Part shown: positions 7,913 to 17,669 of the stretch, piece after piece
Position numbering within the stretch: the stretch's first letter is position 1
Layout of the letters: each line of letters opens with the position of its first letter
Source of the DNA: Hominifimenecus microfluidus
GTDB taxonomy: Bacteria; Bacillota; Clostridia; Lachnospirales; Lachnospiraceae
Direction: 5' to 3'
Length of the DNA: 64,000 bases
NCBI GenBank assembly: GCA_020687485.1
Contig: JAJEQR010000009.1
Span: forward strand, 44,378-108,377
Program-made: the position numbers and the translations under genes
Notes under the pieces: generated by a model
What the model saw: the letters and a program-made list of their open reading frames with translations, nothing else
Databases searched by the model: none
What the model was told of the DNA's origin: nothing

Positions 7913-9364
7913 CTATTTCTGCCGTTCGTACAGTTCCAGAACGCGCAGAGATATGCGGCAGTAGTCCCGGATATAGGAATCTTCCAGGCTGCACCCAAGA
8001 ATATCCTGAAGTTTCTGGATCCGGTAAAGGATGGTATTCCTGTGTGTGTGCATCAGAGTGGCTGTCTGAGAGGCAGATCGATCGTGGTCCAGATAGCACT
8101 TCAGAGTCTGCAGCAGTTCATCACCGGAAGCCCGCTGATTCCACAGAGAAACAACGCCGGGAAGGCAGGAGCGCACACTGTCGTACAGGGATGTCGTATC
8201 CACCATGAAGTCCAGAGCATAATCGAAGAAAGCGTAGATGTTTGCTTTCGGTTGATGAAGACTGCCGTAGGTGATGGCCGCCTGGGCCTGTCGATACAGG
8301 TAATCCGTGTGTTCCAGATCCTGAGAGGGGAGACTGAATCCTATTTTGATCGGGTTCTTCTGCGTCAGACCGCGGAAAAGTTCCAGTATATTTCGATTCT
8401 CTTCCAGATTTCTATTAGAGAGAATCAGGATATAGGAGTCTCGCTTCATTACAATACAGTGCACCGCCCATTGGCGAATGGTTTGAACAAGAAGATCCAG
8501 GTCATTTTGCTGCTGAACCTGTGTGTCCTGTGTAAAAACTTCTGCCAGCGCGAGCTGATAGGAGTCTTCCGGACGCCATTTCAGGTAGTTCAGCTGTGTC
8601 TGCAGAACCTTTTCGTCATAAAGCTTTCCGAAGAGCAGGTTCAGAAATACATTATTTGCGCTACTGTCATCCTGAATCAGGGATTGACCGAGGGATGGCT
8701 CCAGCATTTTTCCGATATATTCCAGCAACTGATGGTCACCGCGGTTGAGTGGTCGCTCGTAAGCCAGAAGGTTCAGGTGACCGCAGTCAATATGATTGAA
8801 CTTCAGTCCATAGAAATAGCCGCTGTACTGGAAGATCGGGCTTCCCTGCAGCGTGTAGAATTGCAGTCCATGACGCTGGAAGGGAATATTGGAATGCTGA
8901 TACCGGATGCATTGCACAGCCCGGAGGGAAGAATAGCCGTAGCGGCAGAGGTAAGCCCATTCCGCATCCAGTTCCTCTGGCCTATAGTTTTTGGTAATGC
9001 CGAGGACTCTGCTGTTATCGTCAAACAATACAAGAGGGTTATGAAATACCTGCCAGGCAAGCTCAATAACTTTCTGATAATCCTGCTCGTCACTTGCCAG
9101 ATGGATCTGATGGCTCCAGTCTTCAAAATAGTCAAAGACACTCTGAATGATTTCAAAGGTCTGCGTGATATCTATATTGTAAAAACGGATGATATCACCT
9201 TCTCCGTTGCACACGATATAATCTTTCTCCGCGTAGACCCAGACACAGTTGGTGGCATAGGCGCGTCTGGCGCTGTTCAGGATTACCGGAGCGTTTTCCC
9301 GGATATCCAGTTCAATATCCAGTGAGGACAGGCGGTTGGCGATCATCCACATACTAAGCTTCAT
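7913..9364 (-). CDS. PucR-type (CdaR-like) transcriptional regulator
   Basis: 483 residues. A long N-terminal sensory region of unknown ligand is followed by the C-terminal PucR helix-turn-helix. Its signature SASQTATLMHTHRNTILYRI lies around residues 430-450, followed by KLQDILG. Such proteins usually activate catabolic operons (purine, sugar acid, other small ligands). It is transcribed in the same direction as the MFS/URO-D operon that lies just upstream of it on this strand, and that operon is the most plausible target. The large open frame on the opposite strand over this gene is a codon-bias shadow. Confidence 0.85.
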   Translation of the reverse strand: MKLSMWMIANRLSSLDIELDIRENAPVILNSARRAYATNCVWVYAEKDYIVCNGEGDIIRFYNIDITQTFEIIQSVFDYFEDWSHQIHLASDEQDYQKVIELAWQVFHNPLVLFDDNSRVLGITKNYRPEELDAEWAYLCRYGYSSLRAVQCIRYQHSNIPFQRHGLQFYTLQGSPIFQYSGYFYGLKFNHIDCGHLNLLAYERPLNRGDHQLLEYIGKMLEPSLGQSLIQDDSSANNVFLNLLFGKLYDEKVLQTQLNYLKWRPEDSYQLALAEVFTQDTQVQQQNDLDLLVQTIRQWAVHCIVMKRDSYILILSNRNLEENRNILELFRGLTQKNPIKIGFSLPSQDLEHTDYLYRQAQAAITYGSLHQPKANIYAFFDYALDFMVDTTSLYDSVRSCLPGVVSLWNQRASGDELLQTLKCYLDHDRSASQTATLMHTHRNTILYRIQKLQDILGCSLEDSYIRDYCRISLRVLELYERQK

Positions 9365-9510
9365 ACTTCTCTTCTCCTCGTTTCCGGCAGGAAATTTTTA
9401 CCTGGCGGAGAACGTCTTCCTGCGTGTTGATTTCTAAAGGTGTTCTTTCTTTATTTTAACACTCCGTCCGGTATTTTGAAATTAAAAATCAAAAGAATTA
9501 ACAAAAAAAT

Positions 9511-9548
9511 GAAAAAAGGCAGCCTGCCAAAAATATGGCAGGCTGCTG
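9511..9548 (-). terminator. Terminator of the MFS/URO-D operon
   Basis: On the minus strand AGCAGCCTGCCA pairs with TGGCAGGCTGCC, followed immediately by TTTTTTC. A 12-base stem with a U run 28 bases after the end of the first URO-D gene makes this a convincing rho-independent terminator. Confidence 0.9.
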
Positions 9549-9575
9549 GAAGAATCAGGACTATGGCAGATCCTT

Positions 9576-10661
9576 CTATTTACTTAAAATGATACGACTG
9601 TACTTATATACCCGTGAAGCCAGTCGGGGATCGCCCATGAAGTTTACAAGGATTACCGGGCGTTTTCCCATATCGGGAGCATATTTCTCAGCGAATTCCT
9701 TGGCAATTCTGTCAATTTCTTCATCGGACATATCCGGAGTGTTAGCAGGCGGATATACGCCGAACATGATCTTGTCACCGTACTTTTCCCGAAGCATATC
9801 GACATCGTTCATATCCTGGGGCATCCAGATATCCACGCCGGCTTCGATCATGCAGGGTACCAGCATCTCGTTCTTGCCGCAGGAGTGCTGCTCGAACCAG
9901 AGCCCCTTCGAGTGGCAGAAGTCAGCCAGACGTTTCAGATACGGAACGATCATTTCTCTGCAGGTAGCGGGAGAGAAGAAGGGAGCGCGTTGAGAGCCCC
10001 AGTCATCGTGAAACATAACGCCGTCAATTGTAAGTCCTTCCATGTAATGAGAAATCATGGCTTCGTACATATCACACAGTTTTGAGAACAGCGCATGAAT
10101 CGCATCTTTCTGATCATCATCAATGATTGCCAGAGCCGCATTTTCAAAATCCATAAAGGAGATCAGCCGCTCAAACAGTCCATTCTGAAATGTGATATGA
10201 TAGGCACGTTCCGTCTGGTTCAGAGGTGCATTCAGCTTCGCACAGGCATCCCAGTCCATTGCTTCGACATCCGGAAAGTGAATTACTTCCGGCCAGTCAT
10301 TGACGTCTTCCAACATGGGGGCGCCGGGCCGAACCATGGAACCGCCGACTACCGGTACATAAACCCATTCGACTCCGAAGAGATCGGGGCCGCCCTTTTC
10401 TTCATCCGGATAAAGCGGGCCGAGATCCATAACCTCTGCACGTGCGATATGATCCTTATTAACACGAGATTCTACGGAGAGAAAATCCGTAAAACTCGGA
10501 ATCCACATGGCGCTTCCATCGCGGCGCAGGCAGGCATTTACATTCTCACGGGGAGTAATCGGAGTCTTATACTTGAGAACCGGGCCTCCAAAACTCATGG
10601 TCGTATTAATATGTTCACCGACAACGGTAAGTTCATCTTCAGAAAAAGGAATCTTAGTCAT
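9576..10661 (-). CDS. URO-D superfamily protein (corrinoid-methyltransferase-like), paralogue 1
   Basis: 361 residues with the uroporphyrinogen-decarboxylase fold. It carries DDWGSQRAPFF near 219-229 and a zinc-type His-x-Cys motif HSCG (259-262). A further Cys270 could complete a His-x-Cys-xn-Cys site as in MtaA/MtbA/CmuA methyltransferases. True HemE motifs (for example the N-terminal RQAGRY box) are absent, so haem synthesis is unlikely. Members of this branch move methyl groups between corrinoid proteins, thiols and methylated substrates; the substrate here is unknown. Last gene of an operon with a second paralogue and an MFS carrier, ending in a strong terminator. Confidence 0.8.
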   Translation of the reverse strand: MTKIPFSEDELTVVGEHINTTMSFGGPVLKYKTPITPRENVNACLRRDGSAMWIPSFTDFLSVESRVNKDHIARAEVMDLGPLYPDEEKGGPDLFGVEWVYVPVVGGSMVRPGAPMLEDVNDWPEVIHFPDVEAMDWDACAKLNAPLNQTERAYHITFQNGLFERLISFMDFENAALAIIDDDQKDAIHALFSKLCDMYEAMISHYMEGLTIDGVMFHDDWGSQRAPFFSPATCREMIVPYLKRLADFCHSKGLWFEQHSCGKNEMLVPCMIEAGVDIWMPQDMNDVDMLREKYGDKIMFGVYPPANTPDMSDEEIDRIAKEFAEKYAPDMGKRPVILVNFMGDPRLASRVYKYSRIILSK

Positions 10662-10717
10662 AAAAGAATTCTCCTTTCAAAGTTTTAAAGCTTTCTGCAG
10701 TTGGATATAAATGCGCC

Positions 10718-11806
10718 TTAGTGCGTATAGCGGATGCGGGAAGCCTTATAGAGTTCTTCACGGAAAGCGGGAGTGAGCATACCGGGCTTATTGTAGAAAG
10801 CGGAGAATACGGCTACTTTCCCTTCCTTTGAGAACTTCTCAACGAAACGGCGGGCAGCAGCTCTCTGCTCTTCCTCACTGGCGGTAGCGGGATCATAGGG
10901 ATCCGTTTCTATTGCGCCGATGGTAATGCGGTCACCGTAGGTTTCGTACAGTTTCAAAGTATCATTCATCGGCATCGGAAGCCATCCATCGAAACCGGCA
11001 TCCGCAAAGACATCACAGCGATCCTCGATATGTCCGCAGCTGTGCAGGTTGCAGAATTTGCCTTTGCTGTGTACATGATCCACGAAGCGCTTCATTTCCG
11101 GCAGGAAGATCTCGCGTGCCGCATCCGCAGAGAAGAAAGGAGATCTCTGGGAACCCCAGTCATCGTGGATTTCGAAGCCGTCCAGATCATAATATTCCAC
11201 ACACTTATCGACCAGGCGAATATAGAGATCGGTCAGTTTGTGAACCAGTTCCTTTACATCGTCGATCTGTTCATCATCCACCAGAGCAACTGCGGCTTCC
11301 TCGAAATCCAGGAAGGAGATCAGGCGCTCGAACCAGCAGCCGTTCAGGAAAGTGAGTACATTGGCTTTCCCGTTGGAAAGATATTCCTTATTCATCTGCG
11401 AGCTGCCTTCCCAGTCCCAGCTGTCGATATCCGGAAAGACAATCTTGTCATGCCACTCGCTGATCTCATTCAGGAACGGATTGCCGGGTTTTACCATGGA
11501 ACCTCCGGCAACATCAACGTAGACCCATTCCACGCCGAACATATCCTTCCCGCCGAATTTCTCGCGAGGGTAGGGCTGACCTTCGAATACGAAGCCGCGG
11601 GCGCCATTGTCCGGGATTACGGATGGCGTGAAGGTATTCGTCTCTACGTCGGTCAGAATCCACCAGGGATCCTTATCACGGTAGGTAGCGACAACCGCTT
11701 CTCTCATTGAGATCGGATAATTATAGACAGGAATCATATTGCCGAAAAAATCAGGGAATTCGCTGACAATGTTTAACTCTTTTTCATTAAATTCAGGTCT
11801 GCTCAT
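10718..11806 (-). CDS. URO-D superfamily protein (corrinoid-methyltransferase-like), paralogue 2
   Basis: 362 residues, clearly paralogous to the next gene: both share GVEWVYV, GGSMV-x-PG, ERLISF-x-DFE, HDDWGSQR-x-PFFS and HSCG. Here the metal motif reads NLHSCGHIEDRC, with a Cys seven residues after the HSCG cysteine. No HemE signature. An AGGAGAC-type ribosome site precedes ATG 11806. It lies 56 bases ahead of paralogue 1 and follows the MFS gene by 62 bases. Two different paralogues in one operon suggest a heteromeric enzyme, or two half-reactions on related methylated substrates (inference). No corrinoid protein gene lies next to them. Confidence 0.8.
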   Translation of the reverse strand: MSRPEFNEKELNIVSEFPDFFGNMIPVYNYPISMREAVVATYRDKDPWWILTDVETNTFTPSVIPDNGARGFVFEGQPYPREKFGGKDMFGVEWVYVDVAGGSMVKPGNPFLNEISEWHDKIVFPDIDSWDWEGSSQMNKEYLSNGKANVLTFLNGCWFERLISFLDFEEAAVALVDDEQIDDVKELVHKLTDLYIRLVDKCVEYYDLDGFEIHDDWGSQRSPFFSADAAREIFLPEMKRFVDHVHSKGKFCNLHSCGHIEDRCDVFADAGFDGWLPMPMNDTLKLYETYGDRITIGAIETDPYDPATASEEEQRAAARRFVEKFSKEGKVAVFSAFYNKPGMLTPAFREELYKASRIRYTH

Positions 11807-11868
11807 AGAGATAGTCTCCTCTCAGTATCTTCTATACCAACTGTTTTATTTTTTATTGGTCTGTGTGT

Positions 11869-13074
11869 TTATGCTGTTTTTTTGCCTTTTACCACATAGA
11901 TCGGGATAGACAGGATCGTGCAGATCAGAGCGCCGGCGCAGCCAACAACGAACTTGTAGTGAACATCACCGGCATTACCGCATACCAGCTTGGTGAGGAA
12001 AGCGATGACATAGATCGCAATGAACATGCCGACATTCATAAAGCCGGAGTAGATGGACATTGCCTTGGAATACAGATTCGCGGGCACGATCTCAGCCAGG
12101 TGAGAGATGATGTAGGGGTTTGCCGCGCTCATGGAGAAACCGCCGCAGAGACCGCAGATATAAATGCCGAGAATGTTGGTGGTCATAACCAGAGGCAGGT
12201 ACAGACCGATGGCAGTCAGACCCATTGCGAACGGTACGGTCCATTTCTTGAGGAATTTGGAGTAGGTACCGAAGAGCATGCCGGCCACTACGCCGCCGAC
12301 GGTTACCAGACTGGCTGCAATACCGGATTCTGCGGAAGTACCGAGCTGATAGAGGGTGATTACATATTCGGATACATTTAATCCATATACATACATGAAC
12401 ATGAACCAGAACAGATAGTGAATGGCGATAATCCATACCATAACAGGAAGCTTGCCGGCCGGTTCAGATGCCTGCGTGTTCGCTGCGGGCTGCTTGCTTC
12501 CTTCCGGTTTACGATTGGGAAGACATACAAATTCAAGTACGATGAAGAGTACGATAATGAACCACAGATAGTAAGCATGCTGCCAGTGATTTACAGCAAG
12601 GAAACCGCCAACAGTAGTGAAGAATACACCGCCAAGGCTCATTGCGGAGATGGCAATACCGAGGATGTTCTTTCTCTTCTGGTCATCCGGAACGGCATCC
12701 AGCAGGAGAACGCCGAGCAGAGTATTATTGGAGCCCTGTCCAAAGCCTGCGAGAGCGGCACCGACGAGCAGTACATAGATGGGAGCCTTTCCGCCGAGGA
12801 AACAGAAGATTGCCGCGTAGATTACCAGGCAGATCTGGCCGAAGATCAGCAGGTTCTTCGCGGAGATCTTCGTATTCAGACTGCCTACGAAGAAGGCGTA
12901 GATCATAGCGACCAGAGACGGCATCGTCATGATCATGGCAACCGTTGTTGTGGATACAGTTGAATAGGACTGCATAATATAGGCGATGAGTCCCAGCGTC
13001 ATGTTGACTGGCATCGAGCCCAGGCAGAAGGCGAAGATACCTGTCAGAGCCTTTGTGTTGGTTTTCTTTTCCAT
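11869..13074 (-). CDS. MFS transporter
   Basis: 401 residues with 12 predicted membrane segments and the major-facilitator layout. The two halves are separated by a charged, Ala/Gln-rich loop near residues 195-220. ATG 13074 is chosen because GAGAGGAG lies just upstream; an in-frame open extension to 13197 has no ribosome site and does not look like coding sequence. First gene of the operon MFS, URO-D 2, URO-D 1. It presumably imports the compound handled by those enzymes. The sequence alone does not say what is carried. Confidence 0.88.
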   Translation of the reverse strand: MEKKTNTKALTGIFAFCLGSMPVNMTLGLIAYIMQSYSTVSTTTVAMIMTMPSLVAMIYAFFVGSLNTKISAKNLLIFGQICLVIYAAIFCFLGGKAPIYVLLVGAALAGFGQGSNNTLLGVLLLDAVPDDQKRKNILGIAISAMSLGGVFFTTVGGFLAVNHWQHAYYLWFIIVLFIVLEFVCLPNRKPEGSKQPAANTQASEPAGKLPVMVWIIAIHYLFWFMFMYVYGLNVSEYVITLYQLGTSAESGIAASLVTVGGVVAGMLFGTYSKFLKKWTVPFAMGLTAIGLYLPLVMTTNILGIYICGLCGGFSMSAANPYIISHLAEIVPANLYSKAMSIYSGFMNVGMFIAIYVIAFLTKLVCGNAGDVHYKFVVGCAGALICTILSIPIYVVKGKKTA

Positions 13075-13346
13075 AGATTTTTCTCCTCTCTTCTGAAAAA
13101 GTGTTGGTGTACAGTTCCTTTTTCTGATTCCAATATATATTTTTCGCTGGGAAAGTTCTATGGAAGGTATGCACAAGCTTTTTGTAAAGAATAGCAACTA
13201 AATTTGGAAGAAGTCACAAAAGATGGACGTGAAAGTTAATATAATTTACAGTAGAAAAGAAATAATGGTTGGTATATACTAAATTTCAGAGACTTTTGTG
13301 AAGACAAAAGAAAAGGGAATAGGATAGGAAAGGAAACAAAAGAACT

Positions 13347-14660
13347 ATGAGTAAGAAAGGAGTTGCCAAGTCGCTGGGGCTGACCCTGCTTGGCATTGTC
13401 CTGTTTCTAGTGAAGATACCGGGACAGGGGCAAAGTGTATTTAACCTGATTGTCAGCACGATCGAGAACATTCTGGAACCCGTGAACGCATGGGTTCTGT
13501 TCATTTTCATTGGGGTGTCGCTGTTCGGAACGATCTGCGGAACCTGTCTGCATGCGCCGTTCATCACGAAGAATGAGAGGCTTGCGAACTGCTTTGTGGA
13601 TAAGAAGATGCAGCTGGTTACATTGCTGGTTGCGTTCTTTGTGATTGTATCGTATTTGTTTCTTCCATTTGATATCATCAATACGGAGAGTGACGCGCTG
13701 GTGACGATGTGCGCGAACATGGTGGTATTCATGATTGTGGCGAAGCTGATTCTGCCGCTGTTAAGCGATTACGGCTTCTCGGAGATGCTGGAAGTATACC
13801 TGCGCCCGGTCATGAAACCGCTGCTGAAAGTTCCCGGTTCGGCGGTTATCAATATGCTGACCGGTATGTTCGTCAGTGTAACCGTAGCCGTGGTTATGGC
13901 GATTGATCAGTTTCAGAAGTCCGTGTATAACCGGAGAGAGACGGTTATTATCATATCCTGTCTGACGATTCCTTCCATGCCGTTTACTATGCTGGTATTG
14001 CAGAATATCGGCGAGATGGATCATTTTGGCATCTTTTATCTGTATATGTGTGTGGCTGCGCTGCTTGTCAGCGTGATTGTGGTACGTCTTTTCCCGATCC
14101 GGAAAATTCCGGAGGTTTATGTCGGCGGCGCGCCTGCCATCGAGACTTCCGGCAAAGCGGACGGCCCGAAGTGGCGTCGCGCGCTGACCGGAGCTTCCGA
14201 GAAGGCTCTTGCGACGAGATATCATCCGGTGGATAATGTCATCAGCATGGTACTGAACATGATCAGCTTTATTCCGTACACGCTGGCCTGGGGCACGCTG
14301 ATGAAGCTGATCCTGGCACATACCGGTATTGTGAATATCCTGACATGGCCCTATGCGATGTGGATGCAGCTGTTTGGTATTCCGGATGCCGTACATTTCG
14401 CTCCGGTTATGGTTCTGAACTTTATCGACGTCGTGATGCCGACGGTACTCCTGGCCGATGTACATAACGCGGCGGTTTCGCTGCGCATCCTCTGCATGAC
14501 GCTGGGTGAGATGGTATATATCGCGCCGCTGCTGCTGGCGCTGGGATGTCAGGGACTTACGAATATCAAAGAGCAGGGAGCGGTATGGCTGCTGCGGCTG
14601 ATTCTGATGGTTCCGGCAGCCGCTCTGCTGTATCAGGTATTCTTCGCTCTTGGCGGTTGA
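13347..14660 (+). CDS. YjiH-family membrane protein with nucleoside-recognition (Gate) domain
   Basis: 437 residues, strongly hydrophobic, about ten membrane segments. It begins MSKKGVAKSLGLTLLGIVLF and holds two Gate-like repeats, the layout of YjiH proteins. These are believed to be transporters but no substrate is firmly known. It is divergent from the MFS operon, with a 272-base shared upstream region that includes TATACT at 13275-13280. The MFS operon, PucR gene and this gene may form one regulated block. It converges on the displaced half of sigG, 66 bases away. Confidence 0.75.
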   Translation: MSKKGVAKSLGLTLLGIVLFLVKIPGQGQSVFNLIVSTIENILEPVNAWVLFIFIGVSLFGTICGTCLHAPFITKNERLANCFVDKKMQLVTLLVAFFVIVSYLFLPFDIINTESDALVTMCANMVVFMIVAKLILPLLSDYGFSEMLEVYLRPVMKPLLKVPGSAVINMLTGMFVSVTVAVVMAIDQFQKSVYNRRETVIIISCLTIPSMPFTMLVLQNIGEMDHFGIFYLYMCVAALLVSVIVVRLFPIRKIPEVYVGGAPAIETSGKADGPKWRRALTGASEKALATRYHPVDNVISMVLNMISFIPYTLAWGTLMKLILAHTGIVNILTWPYAMWMQLFGIPDAVHFAPVMVLNFIDVVMPTVLLADVHNAAVSLRILCMTLGEMVYIAPLLLALGCQGLTNIKEQGAVWLLRLILMVPAAALLYQVFFALGG

Positions 14661-14726
14661 TGCTGTCTGCTTTTCATGGCCTGATCCTGTTATTCTGGGA
14701 TTTCGCTGTGGCTTTTTGGTGCTGTT

Positions 14727-15215
14727 TTAAGCCAGATAATTCTTCATAGATTCCAGAGCATTCTTCTCCAGGCGACTGACCTGTGCCTGTGAGATATGGA
14801 TTTCTCTGGCAACCTCCATCTGAGTTTTTCCTTCGAAGAACCGCAGGTGTACGATGTTTCGTTCTCTTTCCGGCAGGCGGCGGATCGCTTCGCTTAAGGA
14901 GAGATTCTCGATCCAGTACTCCTCGCGGTTCTTTTTGTCACTGATCTGATCCATAACGTAGAGGGCGTCTCCGCCATCTGTGTAAACCGGCTCGTACAGG
15001 CTGACCGGGCTCTGGATGGCATCCATGGCGCGGGTGACGGTCTCTGGTTCGATGCCGATTTCCTCCGCAACCTCGAAAAGGGTCGGCTCCTTCAGATTTT
15101 TGCGTGTCATCATCTCCCGGGCGGTGATGGTTTTGTAGGCGACATCGCGCAGAGAGCGGGAGACGCGGATGCTGTTGTTGTCGCGCAGATACCGCCGGAT
15201 TTCCCCGATAATCAT
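14727..15215 (-). pseudogene. sigG: Displaced C-terminal part of sigma factor SigG (regions 2.4-4)
   Basis: 162 codons starting MIIGEIRRYLRDNN, then VSRSLRDVAYK, DAIQSPVSLYEPVY, DGGDALYVMDQIS, and the region 4.2 helix-turn-helix KTQMEVAREIHISQAQVSRLE. This is SigG from inside region 2.4 to the end. The roughly 96 N-terminal residues that hold the core-binding helices are missing. The complementary part lies at 41194-41485 on the other strand. Although the fragment opens with ATG 15215, the preceding bases (CCCTCCCATCTTCATCCCC) contain no ribosome site, so translation is doubtful. The break coincides with a TCATGGG motif that is repeated, inverted, at the other half. In place it lies 38 bases after the alarmone synthetase gene, an unnatural neighbour for sigG. 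Confidence 0.9.
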
Positions 15216-15253
15216 GGGGATGAAGATGGGAGGGGGAAATAAAAGATGCCGGA

Positions 15254-16027
15254 TTAACCGTTTGTGGAAAGCGAAAACTTTTCTAGAAGGGGGATGGGAT
15301 CGCTCTCCGGCTGGAGTGTGCCGGAATCCTTGCCATTGATCTGATTACGAATCTTCAGCATGCGTTCATCGGTAGCCGCGATCGTCTCGGCACATTGGCG
15401 AAGCTCTTCGACGATCTCAGTTTCGTTGTCCACCTGTTTCTTGTACTTAAGCTGATGTTCCAGGCTGGCCCAGAAATCCATGGCGATTGTACGGATCTGA
15501 ACTTCCACGCGCATATTTCTTGTCTGATCGGAGAAGAAGACAGGCACTTCCACAATCAGGTGAAGGCTGCGGTAACCGTTTGCTTTCGGGTTCTTTATGT
15601 AATCCTTTTTGTCGATCAGCGTGATGTCATCCTGACGGATCAGCATGTTCGCGATCGAATAGATATCATCGATAAAGGCACAGATCACGCGGATGCCGGC
15701 GATATCGTTGATCGCGTTGGATTCCAGAGTCTCTACGGTAGCGGGAAGCCCCTTGCGCTGAAGCTTCCTTACAATGCTGACAGGCTTCTTGATCCGGCAG
15801 TTGATGTATTCGATCGGGTTTCTCTGGTAGCGGAGCGACATCTCCGTGTTTAGTACTTCCAGCTTGGTACGAACCTCTTTGATCGCGCAATCGTACATCA
15901 TCATCAGCTGCTGGTACTGAATGGCCTGTCCCAGGAAAAATTGGGCGCTGCTGGCAAGTTCCTCTACGTCAATATCATTGATAATCTCCAGGTGTTCCGG
16001 AGTTTTTTTCTCTAACATATCAGGCAT
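15254..16027 (-). CDS. Small alarmone synthetase (RelA/SpoT-domain GTP pyrophosphokinase)
   Basis: 257 residues. A helical N-terminus is followed by a synthetase-only RelA/SpoT domain: KKPVSIVRKLQRKG, INDIAGIRVIC with the catalytic region, KNPKANGYRSLHLIVEVP and VEVQIRT-x-AMDFWASLEHQLKY. There is no HD hydrolase, TGS or ACT domain, so it is of the YjbM/SasB class and makes (p)ppGpp from GTP/GDP and ATP. AGGAGG at 16037-16042 (minus strand) lies 9 bases from ATG 16027. It sits just inside the left break point of the presumed 26-kb inversion and faces away from gltX. Confidence 0.9.
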   Translation of the reverse strand: MPDMLEKKTPEHLEIINDIDVEELASSAQFFLGQAIQYQQLMMMYDCAIKEVRTKLEVLNTEMSLRYQRNPIEYINCRIKKPVSIVRKLQRKGLPATVETLESNAINDIAGIRVICAFIDDIYSIANMLIRQDDITLIDKKDYIKNPKANGYRSLHLIVEVPVFFSDQTRNMRVEVQIRTIAMDFWASLEHQLKYKKQVDNETEIVEELRQCAETIAATDERMLKIRNQINGKDSGTLQPESDPIPLLEKFSLSTNG

Positions 16028-16129
16028 AAAAATTTTCCTCCTGCTTTCTTTGGTATCGGATATAGTTTAGCATTATTGATTAACAAAATCAATAAAACCG
16101 GACGAAAGGAAATATAAAAAAAGTGTGGC

Positions 16130-16158
16130 TTGCGTGCAAAATGCAGGTATGTTATACT
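16130..16158 (+). promoter_or_regulatory. Promoter of gltX
   Basis: TTGCGT (16130-16135), 17-base spacer, TATACT (16153-16158), with TG one base before the -10 box. A good vegetative sigma-A promoter 57 bases ahead of gltX. Confidence 0.7.
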
Positions 16159-16214
16159 AAAAGATGCCTTTTCGGCAAGAAGAATCTGAATGCTATTATA
16201 AAGGAGAGACTTAC

Positions 16215-17669
16215 ATGTCTGATAAGATAAGAACTCGTTTTGCGCCTAGCCCGACCGGACGCATGCATGTGGGAAACCTGAGAACGGCATTATATGCTTA
16301 CCTGATCGCCAAGCACCAGGGGGGCGACTTCATTCTCCGTATCGAGGATACGGACCAGGAGCGCTATGTAGAGGGCGCGGTGGATATTATTTATCGCACG
16401 CTGGAGAAGACCGGTCTGGTTCACGATGAAGGCCCGGACAAGGATAAAGGCTGCGGTCCCTATGTGCAGAGCGAGCGCCAGGCGTCCGGCATCTATCTGG
16501 AGTACGCGAAGAAGCTGATCGAGAAAGGCGAGGCCTATTATTGCTTCTGTGATAAGGAGAGACTGGATTCCCTTCGTCAGAGCATCGATGGCAAGGAAGT
16601 ATCCATTTACGATAAGCACTGCCTCCATCTGAGTAAGGAGGAAGTAGAGGCGAATCTGTTAGCAGGCAAACCCTACGTTATCCGCCAGAATATTCCGAGA
16701 GAGGGAACCACAATGTTCCATGACGAGATCTACGGCGATATCACGGTTCCCAACGCGGAGCTGGACGATATGATCCTGATCAAGTCGGACGGATATCCTA
16801 CGTATAATTTTGCAAATGTTGTGGACGACCATCTCATGCACATCACGCATGTGGTACGCGGCAATGAGTACCTGTCCTCTTCTCCGAAGTATACCCGCCT
16901 GTACGCGGCGTTCGGATGGGAGGAGCCGGTATACGTACACTGCCCGCTGATCACGGATGAGAACCATCAGAAACTCAGCAAGAGAAGCGGTCATGCCTCC
17001 TATGAGGATCTGATTGAGCAGGGCTTCGTGAATGAGGCGGTTGTGAACTATGTGGCGCTTCTTGGCTGGAGCCCGGAGGATAACCGCGAGATCTTCACAC
17101 TTCCGGAGCTGGTGGAGGCGTTCGACTATCATCACATCAGTAAGTCTCCGGCTGTCTTTGATATGCAGAAGCTGCGCTGGATGAACGGCGAGTACATTAA
17201 GTCAATGGATGATGAGGCGTACTATGAGCGCGCTCTGCCCGTGATCCGTTCCGTGATCACGAAAGACATCGACCTGAAGGCGATCGCAGATTTGATGAAG
17301 ACTCGTATCGAAGTCTTCCCGGATATCACAGAGCCGATCGGCTTCTTCGAGGAGCTGCCGGAGTATGATGTGGCGATGTATACGCACAAGAAGATGAAGA
17401 CGAACTCTGAGAATTCTCTGGTTGCCCTGCAGGAGCTGCTTCCCCGTCTGGAAGCGCTGGATGATTTCAGCGGAGAATCTCTGAAGAATCTGGTGACGGA
17501 GTATGTGGCGGAGAAGGGCATCAAGAATGGCCAGGCGCTGTGGCCGCTGCGTACGGCGGTCTCCGGCAGACAGATGACGCCGGGAGGCGCTTACGAGATC
17601 ATGGAGATCCTTGGCAAGGAAGAGAGCCTGCAGCGTATCCGCAAGGGAATCGAACTCTTATGCCAGTAA
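16215..17669 (+). CDS. gltX: Glutamyl-tRNA synthetase
   Basis: 484 residues, class I synthetase that charges tRNA-Glu (and possibly tRNA-Gln for transamidation). HIGH-type motif [13 protein letters not shown] at 9-21, ADP-site features, and the KMSKS-type loop KLSKRSG near 256. ATG 16215 follows AAGGAGAG; the open frame extends 17 codons upstream without a ribosome site. The last 10 bases overlap the start of the helicase gene, indicating translational coupling. Confidence 0.96.
   Translation: MSDKIRTRFAPSPTGRMHVGNLRTALYAYLIAKHQGGDFILRIEDTDQERYVEGAVDIIYRTLEKTGLVHDEGPDKDKGCGPYVQSERQASGIYLEYAKKLIEKGEAYYCFCDKERLDSLRQSIDGKEVSIYDKHCLHLSKEEVEANLLAGKPYVIRQNIPREGTTMFHDEIYGDITVPNAELDDMILIKSDGYPTYNFANVVDDHLMHITHVVRGNEYLSSSPKYTRLYAAFGWEEPVYVHCPLITDENHQKLSKRSGHASYEDLIEQGFVNEAVVNYVALLGWSPEDNREIFTLPELVEAFDYHHISKSPAVFDMQKLRWMNGEYIKSMDDEAYYERALPVIRSVITKDIDLKAIADLMKTRIEVFPDITEPIGFFEELPEYDVAMYTHKKMKTNSENSLVALQELLPRLEALDDFSGESLKNLVTEYVAEKGIKNGQALWPLRTAVSGRQMTPGGAYEIMEILGKEESLQRIRKGIELLCQ

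Noticed and set aside
7835..9325. A 496-codon open frame on the plus strand
   Set aside because: It lies exactly antisense to the PucR gene, whose protein has clear domains. The antisense frame has no recognisable motif or ribosome site and follows from codon bias.
9576..11806. Uroporphyrinogen decarboxylase (HemE) for haem synthesis
   Set aside because: HemE signatures are missing, two unlike paralogues occur with a transporter, and both keep the HSCG motif of methyltransferase relatives.
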